This document shows positions 35,347 through 43,655 of a DNA stretch of 64,000 bases, piece after piece. Position 1 is the stretch's first letter, and each line of letters begins with the position of its first letter. This DNA comes from Spirosomataceae bacterium TFI 002 (GTDB lineage: Bacteria; Bacteroidota; Bacteroidia; Cytophagales; Spirosomataceae). The stretch covers positions 1,922,001 through 1,986,000 of the forward strand of contig LT907983.1 in NCBI GenBank assembly GCA_900230115.1, in the 5' to 3' direction. Both the position numbers and the translations under genes were made by a program. Below the pieces are notes generated by a model. It did not search any database, was not told the DNA's origin, and saw only the letters and a program-made list of their open reading frames with translations.

Positions 35347-36327
35347 TTAGACCAATTCTTCTTGCTTGTTTACAGCCTCATTTGCACTCAATAATTCTAT
35401 TGCTATATGACTCAATCCATCTGCCGAAATTCCATAATGATCAAAAATCTCAACCTGAGAACCATGGACAGTATGATCGTCTGGCAAACCAATGATCTTA
35501 AACTTATTATGAAAGCCATTTTGCAACAGATAAGACCCTACTGCTTCTCCTAGTCCACCATAAACAGAGTGCTCTTCAACCGTAATGATGGGGGCACCAT
35601 TTGATGCCAACTTGGCGATCAATTCAGAATCTAAGGGCTTTATGGTGTGCATACTTACCACTGTACAACTAATGCCCTCTTCAAGTTTTAATTTCTCAGC
35701 GGCTTGCATAGCTGGCCAAACCCCTTCCCCTGTAGCAATAAAGGTTAAGTCACGGCCTTTTGTCAATAACCGTCCTTTTCCAAATTGGAAATCGTTTTGA
35801 TCATTTTCATTTATTGAAAGTGAATTTGGCATCGCCTTTTTACCAAAACGAATATAAAATGGAGTATTTATTTGAGCGGCAGCCTTAATCGTTTCTTCTG
35901 TTTCAAAGTTATCCGCTGGAGCAACAATTGTAATATTATTGATGGCCCTTAACACTGCAAAATCATGTAAGCTATGATGTGTGGTTCCCAATGCACCATA
36001 ACTCACACCTGCCGAAATACCAACAAGTTTAACTGGATTATCAGAGTAACAAACGTCATTTTTGATTTGCTCCAAAGCTCTCGCTGTTAAGAAGCAAGCT
36101 GGAGAAACGGCAAAGGCCTTTTTATCCATTGCTGCCAAGCCGGCTGCAACTCCAACTAGGTTTTGCTCAGCAATACCTACCTCCACAATTTGCTCAGGGT
36201 ATTTTTGTCCAAATGGCACCAACTTACCAGAACCACGAGAATCACTGGTAACTACCATAATTTGCTGATCCGTTTCAGCAAGATGCTGAAGGGTCTCTGA
36301 GAATATTTCTAAATTAGGTTTGTTCAT
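35347..36327 (-). CDS. Transketolase C-terminal subunit (split enzyme)
   Basis: A 326-residue subunit with the pyrimidine-binding domain of transketolase, including the catalytic Glu in 'VEVGIAEQNLVGVAAGLA', and the C-terminal domain ('IITVEEHSVYGGLGEAVGSY'). It pairs with the N-terminal subunit encoded just upstream; together they equal one transketolase. Split transketolases in sugar operons usually serve dedicated pathways, not the pentose phosphate cycle. The best-matching known case is apulose-4-phosphate transketolase (EC 2.2.1.13, two subunits), giving xylulose 5-phosphate and dihydroxyacetone phosphate. That specificity is inferred. Confidence 0.9.
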   Translation of the reverse strand: MNKPNLEIFSETLQHLAETDQQIMVVTSDSRGSGKLVPFGQKYPEQIVEVGIAEQNLVGVAAGLAAMDKKAFAVSPACFLTARALEQIKNDVCYSDNPVKLVGISAGVSYGALGTTHHSLHDFAVLRAINNITIVAPADNFETEETIKAAAQINTPFYIRFGKKAMPNSLSINENDQNDFQFGKGRLLTKGRDLTFIATGEGVWPAMQAAEKLKLEEGISCTVVSMHTIKPLDSELIAKLASNGAPIITVEEHSVYGGLGEAVGSYLLQNGFHNKFKIIGLPDDHTVHGSQVEIFDHYGISADGLSHIAIELLSANEAVNKQEELV

Positions 36328-36405
36328 TTCGCTTTCTTATTTATAAACTGAATCGGCTATTCACAGGAGTCGGTTTCTATGTATTGACTCATCTATTGAT
36401 GTTTC

Positions 36406-37212
36406 TTAAACCAGTTCGGCCATTGCTTGGTCATACTGCTCTAATGAGGGCACACCATGGTGCCACTTTATATTATTTTCCATATAACTAACTCCTTTGC
36501 CTTTCACAGTATGTGCTATCACAAATGAGGGTTTGTCTTTTTCGAACGGAAGACTCTCAAAGGTTTCTATGAGAGCATCAATGTCGTGTCCATCAACCTC
36601 TCTTACTGACCATCCAAATGCTTCTAGTTTTTTAGCCACAGGCTCTAAGCCCATCACATCGGCATTTGATCCAGTGATTTGGAGCTTATTGTAATCCAAA
36701 ACTGCACAAAGGTTATCAAGCTTATAATGAGCTGCAAACATCAGAGCCTCCCAATTGGAGCCTTCTGCCATTTCTCCATCACCCAAAATGGTAAATACCT
36801 TTACTTTTGACTTGTCTTTCTTTGCTGCTAAAGCATTTCCACAACAAATAGGAAGCCCATGCCCAAGTCCTCCCGTATTTTGCTCCATACCAGGAATTCC
36901 CTTTGTTGGGTGTCCAATGTACGGTGATTGGTATTGGCAAAGGGTCATCAAGTCTTCTTCAGGGAAAAAGCCTTTATCTGCAAGTACGGCGTAAAGTGCT
37001 TCTACACAATGTCCTTTGCTTTGAATAAACCTATCGCGGTCGGCCGATTTAAAATTATCGGGAGAAACATTCATAATGCGATTGTATAGCACATTCAAAA
37101 TGTCCATGATAGACAAGCTTCCACCTGTATGGCCAGCTTTGGCGTTATAGATATATTTGAGCGTCTTTTTACGAAGCTCTTTTGATTTATGTTTTAATTC
37201 TGTTGTTGTCAT
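36406..37212 (-). CDS. Transketolase N-terminal subunit (split enzyme)
   Basis: A 268-residue thiamine diphosphate-binding subunit: substrate His in 'AKAGHTGGSLS' and the cofactor and Mg motif 'GDGEMAEGSNWEALMFA...LDYNK'. It lies 78 bases before its partner subunit. Upstream, the operon is interrupted by the GxxExxY gene and its repeats. Inferred substrate as for the partner. Confidence 0.92.
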   Translation of the reverse strand: MTTTELKHKSKELRKKTLKYIYNAKAGHTGGSLSIMDILNVLYNRIMNVSPDNFKSADRDRFIQSKGHCVEALYAVLADKGFFPEEDLMTLCQYQSPYIGHPTKGIPGMEQNTGGLGHGLPICCGNALAAKKDKSKVKVFTILGDGEMAEGSNWEALMFAAHYKLDNLCAVLDYNKLQITGSNADVMGLEPVAKKLEAFGWSVREVDGHDIDALIETFESLPFEKDKPSFVIAHTVKGKGVSYMENNIKWHHGVPSLEQYDQAMAELV

Positions 37213-37227
37213 TTTCCTTTTTTATAT

Positions 37228-37272
37228 GGTACACAGAATACACAGATGCTGTGCAACACAGATTTACACGGT
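37228..37272 (+). repeat. Left inverted arm flanking the GxxExxY gene
   Basis: A 45-base unit made of TACACAGA, TACACAGAT, ACACAGATT and TACACGG words. Its inverted counterpart lies at 37664-37710. The arm overlaps the 3' end of the GxxExxY gene. Confidence 0.75.
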
Positions 37273-37662
37273 TTTTTTCTTCAACTCATTATCAAAAACT
37301 TTTCTTCTTATTTCTGGTTTTTTTCCAAAATTCAATAACAATCCAACTTCAACATCGGTGGCTCTTAAGTAATTAATTATTTGGTTTTCAAATTCAGGTA
37401 TTATGCATTCGGCTGCTTTTAATTCTAGAATTATCTTATTTTCGACAATTAAGTCAGGATAGTAATCACCAACGGATAACACTTTGTAAAACACTTTCGT
37501 CTGTTTTTGAGCCTCAACGGATAAAGCATTAGATTTCAGTTCTATATACAGTGCATTTTGGTAAACTTTTTCAAGAAAGCCATAACCGAGTTCATTGTAA
37601 ACGACATAAAATGCCTTTATGATTTGTTCAGTTAAATCTTTATGTTTAGCATGACTGCTCAT
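37264..37662 (-). CDS. GxxExxY family protein (PD-(D/E)XK nuclease-like)
   Basis: A 132-residue protein with the name-giving motif 'GYGFLEKVYQNAL' (G-x-x-E-x-x-Y) and a PD-(D/E)XK-like core 'YPDLIVENKIILELKAAE'. The family is abundant in Bacteroidota and its role is unknown; the fold suggests DNA cleavage or binding. Here it sits inside a sugar catabolic operon, between inverted repeats of the CACAGAT family. That looks like insertion of a mobile cassette and not a pathway gene. Confidence 0.85.
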   Translation of the reverse strand: MSSHAKHKDLTEQIIKAFYVVYNELGYGFLEKVYQNALYIELKSNALSVEAQKQTKVFYKVLSVGDYYPDLIVENKIILELKAAECIIPEFENQIINYLRATDVEVGLLLNFGKKPEIRRKVFDNELKKKTV

Positions 37663-37663
37663 A

Positions 37664-37710
37664 AATCTGTGACTATCTGTGTTTGAAAATCTGTGTCATC
37701 CGTGTACTCC
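37664..37710 (-). repeat. Right inverted arm flanking the GxxExxY gene
   Basis: Read on the minus strand it gives GTACACGGATGACACAGATT, then ACACAGATAGTCACAGATT, matching the left arm in inverse orientation. It ends just before the stop of the isomerase-like gene at 37724. Confidence 0.75.
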
Positions 37711-37723
37711 GAATATCCCTTAA

Positions 37724-39118
37724 TTAATGCCTATAAACCTCCCAACCCATATAGTTACTCAGGGCTTCTTCTAGAATGGAGGCTGTTTTGGAGGCGTTCA
37801 TGACAACATGGTGCTCAAATCCATTCTTGCATACATATTTCATTAAGCCTTCTAAATCCTTAATTTGGGCAACGGCACGATTACCGAAAGTTTTTAAAGG
37901 ATCATCGGTTAATTCACCTTCGCCGATGTAAGCTTTTATGACACCATTAGGATCATCTGTACTTATTCTTCCATAAGTTAATGGCATGGCAGGCGTACGA
38001 CCGTCCAATGCTCCATAAGTATTCTCTACTCCTACTGTAGTTCCTAAAATAGGTGCATTACTAATTTCTAAATCAGGAATAAATGACTTTGCCCAGTTTC
38101 CACAGTGGAAAAGCACACATTTTTCGGGATCGTCAGCATAGTTATTGTTCCAGTCTACCAAGGCACTTGGGGAACCAGATGCAAGCTGCATGGCGTACAT
38201 TGACAGCGTTCCAGTTACGTCAACTTCACAAGCAGACGGCAACATGTTTTCGCTCATAATACTCATACTTGTACATACATTGCAACCATAGTTTTGCTGC
38301 AGAGAAGTCCAGCACTGAATGGCTGTTGCATCCAAAGCATATTCTTCCATTATTTCCTTGAGCACAACATCCAGTTTAGCAATTTGAATCATTGCCTCAT
38401 TTGGTGTTTTACCCTTTGGAGCATATGCATTAATGCTTTCAATGTGTTGCTTTACTTTTGCATCATTGCCTGTAAGTTTATTAGCTCTTCCAAGTATTTC
38501 TGAAAGGTCAAAAGTGGTAACTGTGATGCCATTTCTTTGAAGAATTTTCTCAGAATACCTTACCGTATTAAATGCTCCTGGACGAGCACCTATTGCTCCT
38601 ATTCTCACTGATTTTAAGCCTTTTGTAACTCTACAGACCGCAACGAAGTCTTTTAAGTCTCTCTGAAAAATATCAGATGAAGGCAAACTCACGTGCTGAG
38701 AAGTCAAAGAGTACTTGATTCCGTATTGATAAAGGTTATTACAAACAGAGATTTTTCCGCACCATGAATCGCGGCGATTAACCACGTTCATTTTTGAAAG
38801 GTCATCTGGATATGCCTGAATAAGTACTGGTACATTAAGACCAGCAAGCTTAAGGGTATCGGCTACACCTTTTTCATCTCCAAAGTTGGGCAGGAGAACC
38901 AGCACTCCGCTGATCTCTTCTCTATGTGCTTTGAAAAGTTCAGCACATTTTTGGGCTTCTTGAAAAGTCTCTACTCCTCCTAGTTTGGTCGCAGTGGTTT
39001 CTAGAAGGATTGGTTTTAGATTTAATTTACCAAAAACCTCTATAATTTCTGTTCTTGCTTTTTCTACTAAACTATCTGGGAAAAAGTCTCTATTACCGAT
39101 TATTACGCCTATTGTCAT
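37724..39118 (-). CDS. L-fucose/L-arabinose isomerase superfamily protein, candidate D-apiose isomerase
   Basis: About 464 residues from the ATG at 39118 (MTIGVIIGNRDFFPDS), which begins the first beta strand; the upstream codons are not family-like. Domain-wide features of the FucI/AraA fold are visible. They include 'GVLVLLPNFGDEKG' in the N-terminal Rossmann-like domain and probable metal ligands in 'ACEVDVTGTLSMYAM', 'VLFHCGNWAKS' and 'FEHHVVMN'. Such enzymes interconvert aldoses and ketoses with Mn. In this operon the natural role is aldose-to-ketose isomerisation ahead of the kinase, probably D-apiose to D-apulose. Confidence 0.82.
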   Translation of the reverse strand: MTIGVIIGNRDFFPDSLVEKARTEIIEVFGKLNLKPILLETTATKLGGVETFQEAQKCAELFKAHREEISGVLVLLPNFGDEKGVADTLKLAGLNVPVLIQAYPDDLSKMNVVNRRDSWCGKISVCNNLYQYGIKYSLTSQHVSLPSSDIFQRDLKDFVAVCRVTKGLKSVRIGAIGARPGAFNTVRYSEKILQRNGITVTTFDLSEILGRANKLTGNDAKVKQHIESINAYAPKGKTPNEAMIQIAKLDVVLKEIMEEYALDATAIQCWTSLQQNYGCNVCTSMSIMSENMLPSACEVDVTGTLSMYAMQLASGSPSALVDWNNNYADDPEKCVLFHCGNWAKSFIPDLEISNAPILGTTVGVENTYGALDGRTPAMPLTYGRISTDDPNGVIKAYIGEGELTDDPLKTFGNRAVAQIKDLEGLMKYVCKNGFEHHVVMNASKTASILEEALSNYMGWEVYRH

Positions 39119-39193
39119 TTTTATTCGACTGTTATTTTTGACGCAGATCACCCAGATTTTGTGAAGCAAATGAATGCTTTTTTAGCCTAGGTT

Positions 39194-39961
39194 CTATGCA
39201 ACTATTATTTCTATCTCGTTTTCTTTAAATACCTCTACGTGCTTTTCTTTAATTCCTGAGTCTGTGATAATAATATCAATCAAACCTAAAGCACCTAAGC
39301 TAGCTAATGCACTTTTACCAATTTTTGTACTATCTGCTACTAAGTAAACTACCTCAGCTGCATCTATCATTGCTTTCTTTACCACAATGTCGCTGATACT
39401 AGGATAAGTCAAACCAGCTTTTAGCGAAATTCCTGCCGTTGCCAAAAATAGCTTTTGTACATAAAGCCCTTTGAAAAAGTCTGCCGCCTTTTGCCCAGTC
39501 AAAGAAAGGGTTGGTGGCTTAAACTCGCCTCCCGTCATTATAACTTCTATGTCAGGAGCTGTACCTAGCATCAAAGCAATGTTGAGAGAATTTGTAATTA
39601 TTGTAAGGTTTTTAATTCCAGAACTCTTGATTTTCTTGGCGATCTCAGTAGTTGTACTTCCCGAGTCTAATATGATCGTGTCACCACTCTCAATAAACTC
39701 CAAGCACTTCTCTCCGATGGCTTCTTTTTTGTCCAAGTTATCTTGATGTACTAATGAAAAACTCTTGACTTGGTCTTCTACATTTTTTATAAAAGCCCCT
39801 CCGTGTTCTTTTACAATTAAATCTTCAGCCTCAAGCTTTTCTAAGTCCTGACGAATCGTTACCTCAGTTACCTTGAAAAGCTTAGCTAGGTTTACCACTT
39901 TGGCAGAACCGTCTTCCTTCAATAGGTCTAGTATTTTTTCTCTACGTTGATTTGCTAGCAT
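39194..39961 (-). CDS. DeoR-family transcriptional regulator of the sugar operon
   Basis: A 255-residue regulator. The N-terminal DeoR helix-turn-helix is 'REKILDLLKEDGSAKVVNLA...VTEVTIRQDLEKLE'. The C-terminal DeoRC sugar-phosphate sensor includes 'DTIILDSGSTTTEIAKKI', 'VIMTGGEFKPPTLSLTG' and 'YLVADSTKIGKSALASLG'. It is the first gene of the operon. TTTTCGTTTA motifs, the type bound by DeoR proteins, overlap its own promoter and recur at the SusC and DUF1593 promoters. It probably responds to a phosphorylated intermediate. Confidence 0.92.
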   Translation of the reverse strand: MLANQRREKILDLLKEDGSAKVVNLAKLFKVTEVTIRQDLEKLEAEDLIVKEHGGAFIKNVEDQVKSFSLVHQDNLDKKEAIGEKCLEFIESGDTIILDSGSTTTEIAKKIKSSGIKNLTIITNSLNIALMLGTAPDIEVIMTGGEFKPPTLSLTGQKAADFFKGLYVQKLFLATAGISLKAGLTYPSISDIVVKKAMIDAAEVVYLVADSTKIGKSALASLGALGLIDIIITDSGIKEKHVEVFKENEIEIIVA

Positions 39962-40015
39962 AATTAATATTTGAAAAAGCTAAGCTCACTAAAAAACCTC
40001 TCTCTTTCGATAAAA

Positions 40016-40060
40016 CAAATTTATAATAAAAAAAGGTAAATAATAGAAAATAAACGAAAA
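40016..40060 (-). promoter_or_regulatory. Promoter and operator of the DeoR catabolic operon
   Basis: The minus strand holds TAAATTTG (40023-40016), a TAnnTTTG -7 box, 55 bases before the start at 39961. TTTTCGTTTATTTTC (40060-40046) overlaps the expected -33 region. The same TTTTCGTTTA word occurs at the SusC promoter. Confidence 0.6.
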
Positions 40061-40256
40061 TGTTTTCGGCTTTCGCCCTGATATTCACGTAAATAATCAC
40101 AAAAGTTGAAATGTACTATTTTCTAAAATAAATTCAATTTGGGAAGGAGCATTATTCACAAAGTTTTTTTTTGCTCACAACTTTAGGGCCAGGCATTGCC
40201 AAGCTTTTCATGCCACTAATTTTGCTAGAGAAATTTAAATTATGGGCTAAAAAAAA

Positions 40257-41974
40257 GAGGCTGTCTCAAAAGGGCAGTCTCTTTTTTATAGATTTTTTTG
40301 TAACTTCAGTTATGAAAAAAGGAGTCAAAAAGAAGCCTGTATTTAAGGATTATGATCCTTATCAGCTATCCCTTCTTCCTCCATCGTTAAATGAATTAAT
40401 TCCCGAAAATCACGTGGTTCGATTGGTACAAAGAATCATAGATGAGATAGATATTGATTCATTATTGCAGAAGTATTCTGGAGGCGGAAGTTCATCATTT
40501 CATCCACGAATGATGTTAAAAATTATTATTTACGGCTATATCAGCAATATTTATTCCTCTCGAAAAATAGAAGAAGCCGTCAGTTCAAACATTCACTTCA
40601 TGTGGCTTGCTGGCATGCAGCGACCAGACCATAATACAATAAACCGATTTAGAACGGATAGATTGAAGTCGGTATTGAAAGAGGTTTTTGGTCAAGTCGT
40701 TTTACTGATGGCAGATCAAGGACTGGTAGATTTAAAGACGGTTTATGTGGATGGAACCAAAATAGAGGCCAATGCCAATAAATACACTTTTGTATGGGGC
40801 AAGTCTATAAAGCGGAATACAGAAAGGATAAAAGAACAGCTTAAAGACCTTTGGAACTATGCCGAAAAGGTAGCCTCCGAGGAGATGAAAGATAACTCGC
40901 CCACTATTTTTGAAAAGATAGATTCTCAAAAAGTAGAACAGACTATCGGGCAAATCAATCAAGCCTTAAAAGGCAAAGAAGTAGATCCGAAAGTGAAGCA
41001 AAAGCTGAATTATGCAAAGAACAATTGGCCAAAGAATCTAAAGAAATACGAAGTTCAGCAAAAGCTGATGGGTGATCGAAACTCCTATTCCAAGACAGAT
41101 CCAGATGCCACTTTTATGCGAATGAAAGACGACCACATGCTCAATGGTCAGCTAAAAGCGGGCTACAACTGGCAGATAAGTACTTGTAATCAATGTATTC
41201 TAAACTACGACATCTACCAATATGCCAACGATGTATATACCTTACCACTCCACCTAGAAACCTTCAAAGAGCTCTATAAAAAATTACCAGAAGAAGTGGT
41301 GGCCGATGCCGGCTATGGCTCGGAAGAAAACTATCAATATTTAGAGAACAATGAACTTGAGGGCTATGTGAAATACAATTACTTCCATAAAGAGCAAAAA
41401 GCCAAAGGGAAGATAAAGCCTGAAGATGCCTTCAAGTCAGAGAACCTGTATTACGATTCGGAGAACGACTTTTTTATCTGTCCGATGGGTCAAAAAATGG
41501 AGAAAGTCTATGAAAAAACAGAGAAAAGAAAATCTGGATACCAACAACAAATAAGCTTTTATCAAGCAAAAAACTGTGACAATTGCCCATTGAAAGGAGC
41601 CTGCCACAAAGCCAAAGGAAATCGACTTGTCCAAGTCAATCACAATGCAAAAAGATTAAAAGACAAAGCACGACAAAAGCTACTAAGTCCAGAGGGAATA
41701 AAACATCGCTCCCAAAGGCCAGCAGATGTGGAAGCAGTCTTTGGAAACATCAAGCAAAACAAAAACTTCAGAAGATTTATGTTAAGAGGAAAAGAAAAAG
41801 TCCTCATCGAAACGGGCTTGCTCGCCCTTGCACACAATATCCAAAAAATGGCTTCATAAGGGCTATTTCGGCCTCATTTTAAACTCCCCGCACCAAAACC
41901 AGAAGAGATTGTCACAAGAATTACACTTTTATTCAAAAAAGAAGGCTGACCCACGTTTATAATGAGACAGCCTC
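40257..41974 (+). mobile_element. IS1182-type insertion sequence
   Basis: A 1718-base element bounded by perfect 12-base inverted repeats GAGGCTGTCTCA and TGAGACAGCCTC, with one intact transposase. Just inside the left end, the repeat forms a hairpin with GGGCAGTCTCT followed by T6, which would shield the transposase from read-through transcription. It lies 34 bases beyond the SusD stop and about 300 bases upstream of the DeoR gene, between the two halves of the apparent apiose locus. I could not identify a target duplication. Confidence 0.9.
40312..41859 (+). CDS. IS1182 family transposase (DDE)
   Basis: A 515-residue transposase from the ATG at 40312. DDE residues are suggested by 'TVYVDGTKIEANANKY', 'VVADAGYGSEENYQYL' and 'DVEAVFGNIKQNKNFRRF'. 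The N-terminal region has 'VFKDYDPYQLSLLPPSLNEL' and 'HPRMMLKIIIYGY', typical of IS1182. A Cys cluster ('CDNCPLKGACHKAKG') sits before the last catalytic Glu. The frame is intact, so the element may be active. Confidence 0.93.
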   Translation: MKKGVKKKPVFKDYDPYQLSLLPPSLNELIPENHVVRLVQRIIDEIDIDSLLQKYSGGGSSSFHPRMMLKIIIYGYISNIYSSRKIEEAVSSNIHFMWLAGMQRPDHNTINRFRTDRLKSVLKEVFGQVVLLMADQGLVDLKTVYVDGTKIEANANKYTFVWGKSIKRNTERIKEQLKDLWNYAEKVASEEMKDNSPTIFEKIDSQKVEQTIGQINQALKGKEVDPKVKQKLNYAKNNWPKNLKKYEVQQKLMGDRNSYSKTDPDATFMRMKDDHMLNGQLKAGYNWQISTCNQCILNYDIYQYANDVYTLPLHLETFKELYKKLPEEVVADAGYGSEENYQYLENNELEGYVKYNYFHKEQKAKGKIKPEDAFKSENLYYDSENDFFICPMGQKMEKVYEKTEKRKSGYQQQISFYQAKNCDNCPLKGACHKAKGNRLVQVNHNAKRLKDKARQKLLSPEGIKHRSQRPADVEAVFGNIKQNKNFRRFMLRGKEKVLIETGLLALAHNIQKMAS

Positions 41975-42008
41975 CATTTTAAAAGCTTATAAATTGCAGA
42001 ATTTCATT

Positions 42009-43637
42009 TTATTGATATCCTTCATTTTGAGTAAACTCGTTTCTATTTGTAACCGCATCAAGTTGATCTCTTGGAATAGGTCTTATGTTATGAAAACTCT
42101 GAATCGCTGTAACGTTAGGGTTGTATTTCTTAACACGCTCAACAAGCTTTCCAGTTCTTTTAAGGTCAAACCAGCGAAGTTGCTCACCTGCAAATTCTCT
42201 AGCACGCTCATCAAGAATAAAGTCTAGAGTAACATCGGCTGGAGCAATTTTCATTGCTTCTACCTGACCTGGCTTGGCAGCCCTAGCTCTCACGATATTG
42301 ATGTTAGCCGCAGCTTCATCTAGATTTCCAAGTTTCATTTGTGCCTCAGCAGCAATTAAGTACACTTCCGCCAATCGAATAACATATGCATCTCTTGCAC
42401 TCTGAGCTTCATTGAAACTAGCACGAGTGTTATCCATATGCTTGATTAAAGTTGGGTAACGAAGGTTATCTTTTACAGTACCATCAGTGTTGTAAATATC
42501 ATTTCTATTGTAAACTTGATATTTTGCATTTGCAGGTTTTGTAAAATTAGTTCTTGTTGCTACTACCGCAGTATCTCCAAGATTCATTCCCGCAGGACGG
42601 CTTGATGAATTAGCGGTCCAAAGCTCCATAAAAGAACCATCATAACGTGAATCTGCTGGGCCATAAAGGTCAAGCAAGAACCTCGTTGGCATATACCTAT
42701 TGAAAGGTCTACCGTACTCTATTGCTCTTGTAAGTCCTGGTAAGTTGTCATATTTCATTAAGAAATGAAGGTGACCATTATTACTTCCTCTACCATGACC
42801 TGTAACATTTGTAGAAGAGTTACGAAGGTCATTGAGTGTCAAGTTAGCAGAATAGTTAACTGCATAAATAATCTCTTTATTTTGATTATTATTCATATCC
42901 CAAAGGATCTTGTAATTAGGTTCAAGCTTATAACCAAACCCTCCATTAATTACAGCTTTAGCCATTTCGCTAGCTTCAGCATTCATTCCTCTTGTAAGAT
43001 ACATTCTTGCCAAAAACGACATTGCAGCTGGCTTAGTTACTCTACCATACTCATTAGTAGTATTTGCTAGGTTTTTAGTCGCAAAAGTCAAATCCTCGAA
43101 AATCTGCTTGTAGAAAGTTTCCACTGGAGTTTTGTTTGCAGTTGTTGCAATCCCCTTAGTCTCTTCTAATGTGAAGTGAACTCCACCCCAAGTTTCTACA
43201 ATGTGCCAGTAATAAAATGCTCTTAAAAAGCGAAGTTCTGCTTCTCTTTGAGCCCTTACTGCTGGAGTATAACCCGCATTTGCTATTAGATTGACCCCTG
43301 CATTACAAAGGTTTACCCCTCCATAAAGTGCTGTCCACTCCGAAGATAAGTAACCATTTGTGCCTTGTAGGTTAATGTATTGCGAAAGGTCAGGTGCAAC
43401 ATCACCAGCAGCACTAATCCAAATATCAGTTCCCAATTCGGAGATATTATAGGCCTCCTCTTTTCCATACCACCATCTTTGGTAGCTGTACGCTGCATTC
43501 ACTAGTGACTCAAATCCCTCAGGAGTTGTGTACACCGCTTCAGCTGTTAATCCTGTTGGATTATACTCGGTCAGTAAATCCTCACAAGAGAATGAAACAA
43601 CTGAAAGAAATAGAAATATTATTGATATTTTTTTCAT
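42009..43637 (-). CDS. SusD/RagB-family glycan-binding lipoprotein
   Basis: A 542-residue outer-membrane lipoprotein (lipobox 'SFSC', then acidic residues consistent with surface export). SusD hallmarks: 'AELRFLRAFYYWHIVETWGG' near residue 130, helical TPR-like repeats, and the C-terminal 'LDERAREFAGEQLRWFDLKR'. It caps the SusC pore encoded 18 bases upstream and captures oligosaccharides. The ligand is inferred to be apiose-bearing oligogalacturonides from the surrounding pectin genes. Confidence 0.94.
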   Translation of the reverse strand: MKKISIIFLFLSVVSFSCEDLLTEYNPTGLTAEAVYTTPEGFESLVNAAYSYQRWWYGKEEAYNISELGTDIWISAAGDVAPDLSQYINLQGTNGYLSSEWTALYGGVNLCNAGVNLIANAGYTPAVRAQREAELRFLRAFYYWHIVETWGGVHFTLEETKGIATTANKTPVETFYKQIFEDLTFATKNLANTTNEYGRVTKPAAMSFLARMYLTRGMNAEASEMAKAVINGGFGYKLEPNYKILWDMNNNQNKEIIYAVNYSANLTLNDLRNSSTNVTGHGRGSNNGHLHFLMKYDNLPGLTRAIEYGRPFNRYMPTRFLLDLYGPADSRYDGSFMELWTANSSSRPAGMNLGDTAVVATRTNFTKPANAKYQVYNRNDIYNTDGTVKDNLRYPTLIKHMDNTRASFNEAQSARDAYVIRLAEVYLIAAEAQMKLGNLDEAAANINIVRARAAKPGQVEAMKIAPADVTLDFILDERAREFAGEQLRWFDLKRTGKLVERVKKYNPNVTAIQSFHNIRPIPRDQLDAVTNRNEFTQNEGYQ

Positions 43638-43655
43638 CTTAATTAATTTTTTCGA

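Noticed and set aside
29463-39961. Sulfoquinovose degradation by a sulfo-transketolase pathway
   Set aside because: That route would not need an FGGY kinase, no sulfonate-specific genes or sulfoquinovosidase are present, and the linked GH140 and pectin genes fit apiose better.
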